Notes under the pieces: generated by a model | What the model was told of the DNA's origin: nothing | What the model saw: the letters and a program-made list of their open reading frames with translations, nothing else | Databases searched by the model: none | Made by a program: the position numbers and the translations under genes | NCBI RefSeq assembly: GCF_023898865.1 | Contig: NZ_JAGSOV010000068.1 | Span: forward strand, 1-40,700 | DNA length: 40,700 nucleotides | Origin: Pseudonocardia humida | GTDB lineage: Bacteria; Actinomycetota; Actinomycetes; Mycobacteriales; Pseudonocardiaceae | Reading direction: 5' to 3' | In this document: in pieces, positions 8,098-16,553 of the stretch | How positions within the stretch are numbered: position 1 is the first letter of the stretch | How the letters are laid out: each line of letters starts with the position of its first letter

Positions 8098-9291
8098 ATG
8101 CGGCTCCTTCACACGTCCGACTGGCACGTCGGCAAGACCCTGAAGGGCCACTCCCGGCTCGACGAGCAGGAGCGGGTCCTGCGCGAGATCGTCGGTATCG
8201 CGCGCGACCGGGAGGTCGACGCGGTGCTCGTCGCCGGCGACCTCTACGACACCGCCGCCCCCACCGCGGCCGCCCAGCAGCTGGTGGTCCGCACGCTGAT
8301 GGGGCTGGCCCGCGACGGCATCCCGGTGGTCGCGATCGCCGGCAACCACGACCACGCGCCCACCCTCGACGCCTACCGCCCGCTGGCGGGCGCGGCCGGG
8401 ATCACGCTGGTCGGCCAGGTGCGCACGGCCGAGCGCGGCGGCGTCGTCGAGCTCACCGCGGGCCCGACGGGCGAGCGGGCCACGATCGCCGTGCTGCCGT
8501 TCCTGTCCCAGCGCTACGCGGTGCGCGCGGCCGAGCTGGTCAACCGCAGCCCGGCCGAGAACACCGCCGACTACGACCAGCACCTGCGCGACGTGCTGGC
8601 CAACCTGACCGCGGGCTTCCGCGATGACTCGGTCAACCTGGTCATGGCCCACCTGACCGTGCTCAACGGCAAGATGGGCGGCGGTGAGCGGACCGCTCAG
8701 TCGATCTTCGAGTACGCCGTGCCCGCGTCGATCTTCCCGGTGGAGACGCACTACGTGGCGCTGGGCCACCTGCACCGCAGGCAGCGGATGGAGGCGCCCT
8801 GCCCGGTGCACTACAGCGGCGCGCCCCTCGCGGTCGACTTCGGCGAGCAGCAGAACACCCCGGTGGTCTGCCTGGTCGAGGCGGCCCCGGGCGTCCCGGC
8901 CACGGTCACCGACATCCCGATCACCACCGCCCGCGGGCTGCGCACCGTGCGCGGCACCGTCGCGGAACTGTCGGTGCTGGCCGACAGCATGGCCGGCGAG
9001 CGGTCGGGCGACCCGGAGGAGGGCGACTTCCTGCGCGTCTGGGTGCGCGAGCGGGCCAGGGCCGGGCTGCGGGAGGAGGTGACGGCGCTGCTGCCGAACG
9101 CGCTGGAGGTGCGGATCGACCCGGAGTTCGCCGCGCCCACCGAGACGCCGCGCCCCTCGGCCGGCCACGGCGACGCCGACCGCCACCCCGCCGAGCTGTT
9201 CCACGAGTACCTCGGCACCCGCTCCGTCGCCGACGAGCGGGTCGAGGCCCTGTTCCGCCGCCTGCACGACCGCGTCACCGGGAACGGCTGA
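8098..9291 (+). CDS. sbcD: Exonuclease SbcD (Mre11-type nuclease subunit)
   Basis: The protein has 397 residues, the normal length. It carries all calcineurin-like phosphoesterase motifs: LLHTSDWHVGK (Asp8, His10), VLVAGDLYD (Asp48), AIAGNHDHAP (Asn83, His84), VMAHLTVLNG and YVALGHLHRRQ. SbcD is the metal-dependent nuclease subunit that, with the SbcC ATPase, opens hairpins and trims protein-blocked or broken DNA ends in the cytoplasm. Its TGA shares one base with the sbcC ATG (TGATG), so the two are translationally coupled and made together. The start is leaderless, just after the TACGAT element. Confidence 0.97.
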   Translation: MRLLHTSDWHVGKTLKGHSRLDEQERVLREIVGIARDREVDAVLVAGDLYDTAAPTAAAQQLVVRTLMGLARDGIPVVAIAGNHDHAPTLDAYRPLAGAAGITLVGQVRTAERGGVVELTAGPTGERATIAVLPFLSQRYAVRAAELVNRSPAENTADYDQHLRDVLANLTAGFRDDSVNLVMAHLTVLNGKMGGGERTAQSIFEYAVPASIFPVETHYVALGHLHRRQRMEAPCPVHYSGAPLAVDFGEQQNTPVVCLVEAAPGVPATVTDIPITTARGLRTVRGTVAELSVLADSMAGERSGDPEEGDFLRVWVRERARAGLREEVTALLPNALEVRIDPEFAAPTETPRPSAGHGDADRHPAELFHEYLGTRSVADERVEALFRRLHDRVTGNG

Positions 9292-12200
9292 TGCGCCCGG
9301 TGCTGCTGGAGATCGCCGGGTTCGGCTCGTTCCGCGAGCCGACGACGGTCGACTTCGCCGGGGCCGATTACTTCGCCCTGGTCGGCCCGACCGGGGCGGG
9401 CAAGTCCACCGTCATCGACGCGATGACCTTCGCGCTGTACGGCTCGGTGCCCCGCTGGGACAACAGCCGCACGGTCGCGCTCGCGCTCGCGCCCACGGTC
9501 AACCGGGGCACCGTCCGGCTCGTCTTCGACATCGTCGACGCCCGCTACGTGGTCGCCCGGGAGCTGCGCCGGGCCGCGTCCGGTGGGGTCTCGGTGCGCG
9601 GGGCCCGGCTGGAGCGGCTGCGCGACGCGTCCGGGCTCGGCGGCCCGGACGAGGAGACCATCCCGCTGGCCGACGGGGCCGGCCCGGTCAGCAAGGCCGT
9701 CGAGGACCTCCTCGGCCTGCCCTTCGGCGACTTCTGCACCTGCGTGGTGCTGCCGCAGGGCGAGTTCGCCGAGTTCCTGCACACCGAGCCGCGCAAGCGC
9801 CAGGAGAAGCTGGTCCGCATCCTCGGCCTCGGCGTCTACGACGTCGTCGCCCGGGAGGCCAACACCGAGGCCGCGCGCCAGCGCCAGCGCGCCGACGTGC
9901 TGGCCGAGCAGCTCGGCGGCTACGCCGACGCCACCGCGGAGGCCGAGCAGGCCGCGGGCGAGCGGGTGGGCGCGCTGGAGGCGCTGGTCGAGCGGGTCGG
10001 CGCGGCCGTCCCGGAGCTGACCGCCGCCGACGCCGCCGTCGTCTCGGCGGGCGCGGCCGTCGAACGGCTGCACGACGAGCGCCGCCGCCTGCGCGCCCTG
10101 GCCGTGCCCGGCGGCGTGGCCGATCTGGCCGCCCGCCACCGCGCGGCGGCCGGGGCCGTCGAGGCGGCCACCGGGCGGGCCCGGCTCGCGGAGCGGTCCG
10201 ACACCCACGCCCGCGAGGGCCTGGCCGAGGCGCCTGCCCGGGGCCCGCTCGAGCAGACCCGGCAGCGGCACCGCGAGCTCACCGGGCTGACCGGCGAGCT
10301 GCCGCTCGCCGAGGAGCGCCACGCCAAGGTCCGCGCGGCCTACGAGGCCGCGACCGCCGCCGCCGCGGCGGCCCACGGGGCCGTGGACGCGGCGCGCGGC
10401 CGCCACCAGTCCGCGGCGTCGGCCCTGGCGGGGGCGCGCGACGCGGCCGCCCGCATCACCGCCGAGCGCGACGGGCTGGCGGCGCTGTCCGCCCCGCCCG
10501 GCCTGGACGCCCTCGACCGCCGCCGATCGGAGGCGGCCGAGGCGCTGCGGGAGGCCGAGCAGGCGCGCGTCGAGGCGGAGCGGGCCGACGCGGCCGCCCG
10601 GGAGGCGCTGGCCGCGGCCCCCGAGCGCGCCCCGCTGGAGCGCGCCCGCCGCGACCACCACGACCTCGCCGCGGCGGTGCGCGAGCGCGAGGCCACCGAG
10701 CGGCGCGTCCAGGACGCCCGCACGGCCGCGGCCGCGGCGGGCGAGCGGGTCGCCGAGGTCCGCCGCCGCGTCGAGCACGCCCAGGAGCAGCGCACGGCCG
10801 CCCTGCGCAGCGACCTGGTCGCCGCGCTGCGCCCGAGCCTGGTCGAGGGCGAGCCCTGCCCGGTCTGCCGGCAGGCCGTCCCGGCCGGGAGCCTCGATGC
10901 CCACGCCGCCGCCGACGCCGGGGAGGGGGCGACCACCGACCTGGCGGCCGCCGAGCGCGCGGTGGCCGCGGCGGAGGCCGACCACGAGCGCGCCCGCGCC
11001 GCGGAGTCGGCCGCCCTCGCCGCGGTCGCCGCCGCCGAGTCCGAGCTCGACCGCCTGAGCACCGCGATCGAGCGCCTGCGCGCCGCGCTGGCCGACGCCC
11101 CGCCCACCGTCGACGCGGTCGACCGCGCCCTCGCCGAGCTCGATGGGCTCGCGGAGGCGGCCGCCGGGGCCGACGCGGCCGCCCGGGCGGCCCGCCGCAG
11201 GCGCGACGAGGCCGCCGCGGCGGGGGCGGCCGGGGGCGCCGAGGCGCCGGCCGCCGGGGCCGGGGCGCGCCCCCCGGCGGCGGCGCTGCGCGCCACGCGC
11301 GACCCGCTGGTCGCGCTCGGGGCGCCCGCCGTCGACACCGACGACGCGCCCGCCGGGTGGACCACGCTGGTGGAGTGGGCCCGCGCGGAGGCCGCCGCCC
11401 GGGAGGGCGATCTGACCGCCGCGCGCAGCGCCGCGCAGAGCGCGTCCCGGGAGGCCGAGGCCGCCGAGCGCGAGCTGCGCGACGCCGAGAGCGCCGCCCG
11501 GCAGGGCCGCACGGAGGAGACCGCCGCGGCCCGCGCCGAGCAGGAGGCCAGCTCGGCCGCCGAGGCGGTCCGGGCCCGGATCGCCGAGCTGCGCGACGCG
11601 CTCGCCGATGCCCCGAGCGACACCGAGGCCGCGGCCGAGCTGGAGCGGATCAACGCGCTGGAGGCGCGGGCCAGGCAGGCCGACGCCGAACTGCGCGCCG
11701 CCCGCGGGGCCCAGCGCGCGGCCGAATCGGCGGCGGCCGCGGTCGATCGCGACGTCACCGCGGCGTGGGCCGCCCTGCGCTCCGCGCGCGATCCGCTGGT
11801 CCCGCTGGGCGCGCCCGCCGTCGAGGACGCCGCGGGCGGCGACCTGGTGGCCGCCTGGGGCGCGCTGGGCGAGTGGGCGGGCCGGGAGGCCGCGGCCCGC
11901 GACGACCGGCTCGCCGCCGCCGAGAAGGTGGTCACCGAGGCCGCCACCGCGCGCGACGAGGTGGAGCGCCGCCTCGGCGACGACCTCACCGCCCACCAGG
12001 TGGCCGTGAGCGGCCCATTGGCCCGCGCAGCGCTGCCCGCAGCAGCCGCCGCCGCGGAGCGGGCCCGCGGCGCGCGCGACCGGATCGCCGAGCGCCGCGC
12101 CCAGGCCGGCCGGCTGGTGGCCGAGCGCGACGAGGCCGAGGGCGCCCAGCAGGTCGCCCACATGCTCGGCCGACTGCTCCGCTCGGACGGCTTCCCCCGC

Positions 12201-12656
12201 TGGCTGGTGGCCTCCGCGCTGGACGCGCTGGTCGCCGACGCCTCGGTCAGCCTGGCCGAGCTCTCCGGCGGGCAGTTCGAGCTCACCCACGCCGACGGCG
12301 AGTTCCTGGTGATCGACCACACCGACGCCGACGCCCGCCGCCCGGTCAAGACGCTCTCCGGCGGCGAGACGTTCCAGGCCAGCCTGGCGCTGGCGCTCGC
12401 ACTGTCCGCGCAGATGTCCGGCCTGGCCGCGCAGGGCGCCGCCCGCCTGGAGTCGATCTTCCTGGACGAGGGCTTCGGCACCCTCGACGAGGCCAACCTG
12501 GAGACCGTGGCCAGCACCCTGGAGGCGCTGGCCACCCGCGGCGACCGGATGGTCGGGGTCATCACCCACGTCCCGGCGCTGGCCGAGCGGGTGCCGGTGC
12601 GCTTCGCGGTCAGCCGCGACCAGCGCACCTCGTCGATCACCCGGGAAGGCGCGTGA
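9291..12656 (+). CDS. sbcC: Exonuclease SbcC (Rad50-type SMC-like ATPase subunit)
   Basis: The protein has 1121 residues. The N-terminal ATPase half carries GPTGAGKST (about residue 32). Long Ala/Glu/Arg coiled-coil arms run from about 190 to 520 and 545 to 960, meeting at a CPVC zinc hook (Cys523, Cys526). The C-terminal half has TLSGGETFQASLALALALS (signature near 1022) and SIFLDEGFGTLDE (Asp1059, Glu1060). It forms the DNA-bridging ATPase of the SbcCD complex. In the C-terminal arm a module with RDPLV-x-LGAPAV is present twice, at about residues 665 and 828, which looks like an internal duplication. A NurA-like gene follows 47 bases downstream, probably in the same transcript. Confidence 0.97.
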   Translation: MRPVLLEIAGFGSFREPTTVDFAGADYFALVGPTGAGKSTVIDAMTFALYGSVPRWDNSRTVALALAPTVNRGTVRLVFDIVDARYVVARELRRAASGGVSVRGARLERLRDASGLGGPDEETIPLADGAGPVSKAVEDLLGLPFGDFCTCVVLPQGEFAEFLHTEPRKRQEKLVRILGLGVYDVVAREANTEAARQRQRADVLAEQLGGYADATAEAEQAAGERVGALEALVERVGAAVPELTAADAAVVSAGAAVERLHDERRRLRALAVPGGVADLAARHRAAAGAVEAATGRARLAERSDTHAREGLAEAPARGPLEQTRQRHRELTGLTGELPLAEERHAKVRAAYEAATAAAAAAHGAVDAARGRHQSAASALAGARDAAARITAERDGLAALSAPPGLDALDRRRSEAAEALREAEQARVEAERADAAAREALAAAPERAPLERARRDHHDLAAAVREREATERRVQDARTAAAAAGERVAEVRRRVEHAQEQRTAALRSDLVAALRPSLVEGEPCPVCRQAVPAGSLDAHAAADAGEGATTDLAAAERAVAAAEADHERARAAESAALAAVAAAESELDRLSTAIERLRAALADAPPTVDAVDRALAELDGLAEAAAGADAAARAARRRRDEAAAAGAAGGAEAPAAGAGARPPAAALRATRDPLVALGAPAVDTDDAPAGWTTLVEWARAEAAAREGDLTAARSAAQSASREAEAAERELRDAESAARQGRTEETAAARAEQEASSAAEAVRARIAELRDALADAPSDTEAAAELERINALEARARQADAELRAARGAQRAAESAAAAVDRDVTAAWAALRSARDPLVPLGAPAVEDAAGGDLVAAWGALGEWAGREAAARDDRLAAAEKVVTEAATARDEVERRLGDDLTAHQVAVSGPLARAALPAAAAAAERARGARDRIAERRAQAGRLVAERDEAEGAQQVAHMLGRLLRSDGFPRWLVASALDALVADASVSLAELSGGQFELTHADGEFLVIDHTDADARRPVKTLSGGETFQASLALALALSAQMSGLAAQGAARLESIFLDEGFGTLDEANLETVASTLEALATRGDRMVGVITHVPALAERVPVRFAVSRDQRTSSITREGA

Positions 12657-12703
12657 CGGCGCGCCTCCCGCGCCTGCCCGCGGGCCGGGGTGAGGATCAC
12701 CCG

Positions 12704-13690
12704 GTGAGGTTCAGCGTCGACCCGTGGGACCCGGCCTACGGGACCAGCACCGGCAGCCAGCGCGGCGAGTCCAGCGCCGAGGTCGACGTCGACGTCGAGG
12801 TGCCCGCGGCCGAGTGGGAGCCCGTCGACCCGAGCCCCGGGCTGGCCCCGCCGTCGGCGGTGCTGTTCGTCGACGGGGTGCGCCGCGTCGACGCCCAGGT
12901 CTGGGTGCACGGCCCGAGCGGCGAGGCCGCGCCCGCGCTCTGCGCGTCCTACGCCGCCGGTGTCGTCTGCTGCTGCCCGGACCAGGGCGCCCACGTCGTC
13001 AGCGCCGACGTCCGGCGCGGGCTGTTCACCACCGCCGACGACGGCGCCGACCTGGTGACGGCCGCGGGCCGCTACGAGACGGTCAAGACCGAGACGCGCA
13101 CCCCGGAGACCGCGGGCGTCGCACCGATGCAGCTGCTGTCGCTGGCGCTGCAGCGCGGTCTGATGGCCGCCGAGCAGGAGGCGGCCGAGCAGGCCCGCGC
13201 CGGGCACAGCACCCCCGACGACCTGCTGGTGGTGGACGGCCCCCTGCACGAGCGCCGCCGGCTGCCCCGCGCGATCGGCTTCGTCAAGACCCACCGCAGC
13301 GAGTACCTGCCCGAGCGGCTGGTCGGGGTGGTGGCGGCCCTGCGGGCCGGGCAGCGCACCCCGGTGTTCCGGGTGGGCAGCCGGTTCGAGGTCTACACCT
13401 GGTACCTGCGCCTGCCGTGCGCTCCCGGGGCGCCGTGGGCCGGGGTGGTCCGGGTCGAGTGCAGCGCCGAGCTGTCCGCGGCCGAGGCGGGAGCGCTGGC
13501 CGCGACGAGCCAGGTCACCCTGGGCCGCTTCGCCTCGACGGAGTACAAGGACTCGCGGGCCCCGCAGAACCTCTACCCCATCGCCGGCCTGGAGCGGGCG
13601 CTGCGCAGGCGGCTGGGGGAGCCGGGCGTGCTCTACCGGGCACTGCGGCGCGCGGCGGCGACCTCGACGGCGCCCGTCCCGGCCGCCTGA
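12704..13690 (+). CDS. nurA: NurA-like DNA end-processing nuclease
   Basis: The protein has 328 residues. It matches the NurA layout: LFVDGVRRVDAQVW (candidate metal-binding Asp57), an acidic helix RGLMAAEQEAAEQ, LLVVDGPL (Asp178), IGFVKTHRSEYLP, then FRVGSRFEVYTWYLRLP and STEYKDSRAPQNLYPIAGLE. NurA is the 5'-3' nuclease partner of HerA. Position next to sbcDC, and downstream of the HerA-like gene, strongly supports the call. GAGGA lies 7 bases before the GTG at 12704. A second in-frame GTG at 12653 overlaps the sbcC stop as GTGA and would add 17 residues (RLPRLPAGRGEDH region) that do not look like part of the family. The gene converges on the next gene with only 7 bases between. Confidence 0.8.
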   Translation: MRFSVDPWDPAYGTSTGSQRGESSAEVDVDVEVPAAEWEPVDPSPGLAPPSAVLFVDGVRRVDAQVWVHGPSGEAAPALCASYAAGVVCCCPDQGAHVVSADVRRGLFTTADDGADLVTAAGRYETVKTETRTPETAGVAPMQLLSLALQRGLMAAEQEAAEQARAGHSTPDDLLVVDGPLHERRRLPRAIGFVKTHRSEYLPERLVGVVAALRAGQRTPVFRVGSRFEVYTWYLRLPCAPGAPWAGVVRVECSAELSAAEAGALAATSQVTLGRFASTEYKDSRAPQNLYPIAGLERALRRRLGEPGVLYRALRRAAATSTAPVPAA

Positions 13691-13697
13691 GGGGCCA

Positions 13698-14366
13698 CTA
13701 GCGCCGCGAGCCGCCCGGCGGCGTGGCCTCCGCGGACACCAGCGGCCCCGTCGCCGTCGGACCGTCGTCCCCGGGAGCCTCCCAGCGCTGCGTGTCCTGC
13801 TCGTGCGCGCCGGCCGCGGGGGTGCGGTGTCCCGGGATCCGGGTGGGCGCGGGGAAGTCCAGGGTGGGTTCGTCGGGGCGGCGGGCGGGCGGCTCCTCGA
13901 CCGCGGCCTGCGCCTCGCGGAACAGCGTGGTCGCCACCCAGCGCAGCAGGACGTCGTCGCGGCAGACCGTGAGCAGCTCGGCCTGCTCGCGGACCTGCGG
14001 GGAGCTCGGGTCGCTCGCTCGTTGCCTGCGGACGAGCTCGCCGAACTCGACCGGCCGCTCGTCGGGGAAGGGCTCGGCGGGTCCGTCGATGCCCAGCCCG
14101 GCCAGCAGCAGCCGCAGGGCGCCGAACCCCAGCACCCGCAGCCCGTGGGGCAGGGAGGTCAGCCCGTAGCCGGAGACCGCGGTGACCCCGCCGTCCAGCA
14201 GGGCCCAGCCCTCGACCGTGGGGGAGTGCACGTCGCGGTGGACGGCGTGCGGGAGGCGCTGACCGGCCAGCCAGTCGCGCACCCGCTGCCGGTGGGCGGG
14301 CACCACCTCGAACACGGCGGGGCCCAGCGACGTCGCGCGAACGACGTCCGACCACCTGAGCACCAT
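13698..14366 (-). CDS. Unrecognised 222-residue protein between nurA-like gene and recD
   Basis: I do not recognise this family. The ATG at 14366 has GGAGG nine bases upstream. Residues 1-160 look folded: MVLRWSDVVRATSLGPAVFE, an alternating stretch with VEGWALLDGGVTAVSGYGL, then LRVLGFGALRLLLAGLGI and VREQAELLTVCRDDVLLRW. The last 60 residues are Pro-, Glu- and Asp-rich and probably disordered. There is no signal peptide, membrane helix or clear catalytic motif. The frame is open upstream to 14543, but that extension is Arg/Pro-rich and lacks a ribosome-binding site. The gene is in the same direction as recC-recB-recD, 199 bases after recD, so it may be read from that operon. The link to DNA repair is positional only. 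Confidence 0.65.
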   Translation of the reverse strand: MVLRWSDVVRATSLGPAVFEVVPAHRQRVRDWLAGQRLPHAVHRDVHSPTVEGWALLDGGVTAVSGYGLTSLPHGLRVLGFGALRLLLAGLGIDGPAEPFPDERPVEFGELVRRQRASDPSSPQVREQAELLTVCRDDVLLRWVATTLFREAQAAVEEPPARRPDEPTLDFPAPTRIPGHRTPAAGAHEQDTQRWEAPGDDGPTATGPLVSAEATPPGGSRR

Positions 14367-14565
14367 GCGCACCGCCCTCCACCGACGAGCTAACCAGCAA
14401 GGCCGGACCACCGCAGGCGCGAGCGAGGGCTTCGCCGGTCGGGCGAGGCGGGAGTCCGCCACGGGGCCCTTCCGCGCGACTACCCCGGCCCGGCACGGCG
14501 GAATCGGATCGATGGTGTGAACCGGGTGGCCGCGGACCTGCACCGTCGTGCGGCGCGGGTGGGCC

Positions 14566-16485
14566 TCAGCGGGCCAGCCGGTGGCGCAGGCCGCTCGCCC
14601 GGCCGACGGGGCGCTGCACGGCGGCCCGGACGGCGTCGGCGGCGCCGACGACGCGGACGAACTCGCGGGCCCGGGTGACCGCCGTGTAGAGCAGCTCCCT
14701 GGTCAGCAGCGGCGACTCGGCCGGGGGGAGCACCACGGTGACCCGGCGGAACTGGCTGCCCTGGCCGCGGTGCACCGTCATCGCGTGCACGGTGGCCACC
14801 TCGCCCAGCCGCGACGGCGGGTGCAGCGACGGCGGCCCGCCCCGGGCGAACGCCACCCGCAGGCCCTCCGGGCGGGCCAGCACGACGCCCGTGTCGCCGT
14901 TGAACAGCCCGGCGTCGTAGTCGTTCTCGGTGACCAGCACGGGCCGGCCCGGGTACCAGGGCCCGGCGTCGCGGTCGGGGCCGAGGCGGCGCTCGCCCAG
15001 CCAGCGCTCGACGTCGGCGGTCCAGCGGGTCACCCCGAACGGGCCCCGGCGGTGCCCGCACAGCACCCGGTGCACCTCCAGGGCGGCGAGCGCGCCCGCC
15101 GCGTCGCCGGCGCGGGCCGCGTCGGTCAGCGCGCGACCGGCGCCGACCACGTCGGCGCGCACCCCGGCCAGCAGCTCGGGGGGCAGCGGGCCGTCCGGGG
15201 TGGGCTCGACGAAGCCGAGGTCGTCGTGGCCGGCGCGGAGCAGCTCGACCGCGGTGTCGGCGTCGCCGTCGCGGACGGCGCGCGCGAACCGGGCGATGGC
15301 GCCGCCGAAGCGCCAGACGTGCTCCAGGGTGACCACCCCGTTGACCACCGGCGGCGCGGTCGGCAGGCCCAGGCCGCCCAGCGCGGCCTGCAGCGCGGGC
15401 TCCGGGCGCCCCGCGGCACGGGCCAGGTCGCCCAGGACGGCGCCCGCCTCGACGGAGGCCAGCTGGTCGGGGTCGCCGACCAGGACCAGCCGGGTGTCGG
15501 CGCGCACGGCGTCGAGCAGGCGGGCCATCATCGTCAGCGACACCATCGACGTCTCGTCGACCACCACCACGTCGAACGGCAGGCGCTGGGTGCGGTCGTA
15601 GCGGAACCGCCGGGTGCCCGGGCGCCAGCCGAGCAGCCGGTGCAGGGTGGCGGCCTCGGGGATGCGGGCGCGCAGCTCGGCGGGCAGCTCCTCGGCGACG
15701 GCCTCCTGCAGGCGGGCCGCGGCCTTGCCGGTGGGCGCGGCCAGCGCCACCCGCGGCGCCGGCCCGGGCTGGTCGTGCAGCACCTGCAGCAGCCGGGCGA
15801 CGGTGGTGGTCTTGCCGGTGCCCGGGCCGCCGGCCAGCACCGTCACCCGGCGCAGGGCCCCGACGGCCACCGCCAGCCGCTGCCCGGCCGACTCGGCCCC
15901 GGGGAACAGCTCCCGCAGCCCGGCGCGCAGCGCGTCCGCGTCGGCGGCCGGGGGCGGCAGCGCGGCCCGCTCGGTCAGCGAGCGCCGCACCGACTCCTCC
16001 TCGCGCCAGTACCGGTCGAGGTAGAGCAGGCCGTCGACGAGCCGCAGCGGGCGCCCGGGTGGGGCGTGCTCGCCGTCGGCGACGAGCGGGCCGGCGACGC
16101 AGGCGGCCAGCCAGGCCCGCGGCTCCGGCCAGGGCAGCGCCGAGACGTCGACCAGCTCGTCGCCCTCGCCCAGCACGGTCCGGTCGACGGCGGCCAGGTC
16201 GACGCACACCGACCCGAGCCGCACCGCGCGCACCGCCAGTGCCACCGCGAGCAGCACCCGCTCGTCGGCCTCCCCGCCCAGCCCGCCCACCCGCGCCGCC
16301 ACCTGGACGTCGGACGCGTCGAGCACCCCGGCGGTGTTGAAGGCGCCGAGCAGCCCGGTGGCGGCGCGCGAGACCCGGACGTCGGCGGGGTCGGCGAGGG
16401 CGTGCGGGGCGACCGGTGCGGTGGCCGGGGCGGTGGCCGGGGTGGCCGGGTCGGGACCGGGGCGTGCCGTGCTGGGTGCTGCCAT
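14566..16485 (-). CDS. recD: Exodeoxyribonuclease V alpha subunit RecD
   Basis: The protein has 639 residues, close to other RecD proteins. An N-terminal domain (residues 30-180) is followed by the superfamily 1B helicase: GGPGTGKTTT (219-228), APTGKAAARLQEA, VVVVDETSM, LVLVGDPDQLASVEAGAVLG, then VHAMTVHRGQGSQF and LLYTAVTRAREFV near the end. RecD is the fast 5'-3' motor of the RecBCD helicase-nuclease that resects broken DNA ends. It lies 68 bases after recB in the order recC-recB-recD. GGCAGG lies 6 bases before the ATG. The first 30 residues are a low-complexity Ala/Pro/Thr tail, so a later start is possible, though none is better supported. Confidence 0.95.
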   Translation of the reverse strand: MAAPSTARPGPDPATPATAPATAPVAPHALADPADVRVSRAATGLLGAFNTAGVLDASDVQVAARVGGLGGEADERVLLAVALAVRAVRLGSVCVDLAAVDRTVLGEGDELVDVSALPWPEPRAWLAACVAGPLVADGEHAPPGRPLRLVDGLLYLDRYWREEESVRRSLTERAALPPPAADADALRAGLRELFPGAESAGQRLAVAVGALRRVTVLAGGPGTGKTTTVARLLQVLHDQPGPAPRVALAAPTGKAAARLQEAVAEELPAELRARIPEAATLHRLLGWRPGTRRFRYDRTQRLPFDVVVVDETSMVSLTMMARLLDAVRADTRLVLVGDPDQLASVEAGAVLGDLARAAGRPEPALQAALGGLGLPTAPPVVNGVVTLEHVWRFGGAIARFARAVRDGDADTAVELLRAGHDDLGFVEPTPDGPLPPELLAGVRADVVGAGRALTDAARAGDAAGALAALEVHRVLCGHRRGPFGVTRWTADVERWLGERRLGPDRDAGPWYPGRPVLVTENDYDAGLFNGDTGVVLARPEGLRVAFARGGPPSLHPPSRLGEVATVHAMTVHRGQGSQFRRVTVVLPPAESPLLTRELLYTAVTRAREFVRVVGAADAVRAAVQRPVGRASGLRHRLAR

Positions 16486-16553
16486 GGGGACCTGCCGGGG
16501 AACGACGGCCGCGGGCGGCCGGGCTGGGGAAGCGGGCGGGGTGGCTCAGCGCG

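Noticed and set aside
8811..12569. 1252-codon minus-strand frame antisense to sbcC
   Set aside because: Gly/Arg/Leu-rich composition with no motifs; it mirrors sbcC, which has complete family signatures.
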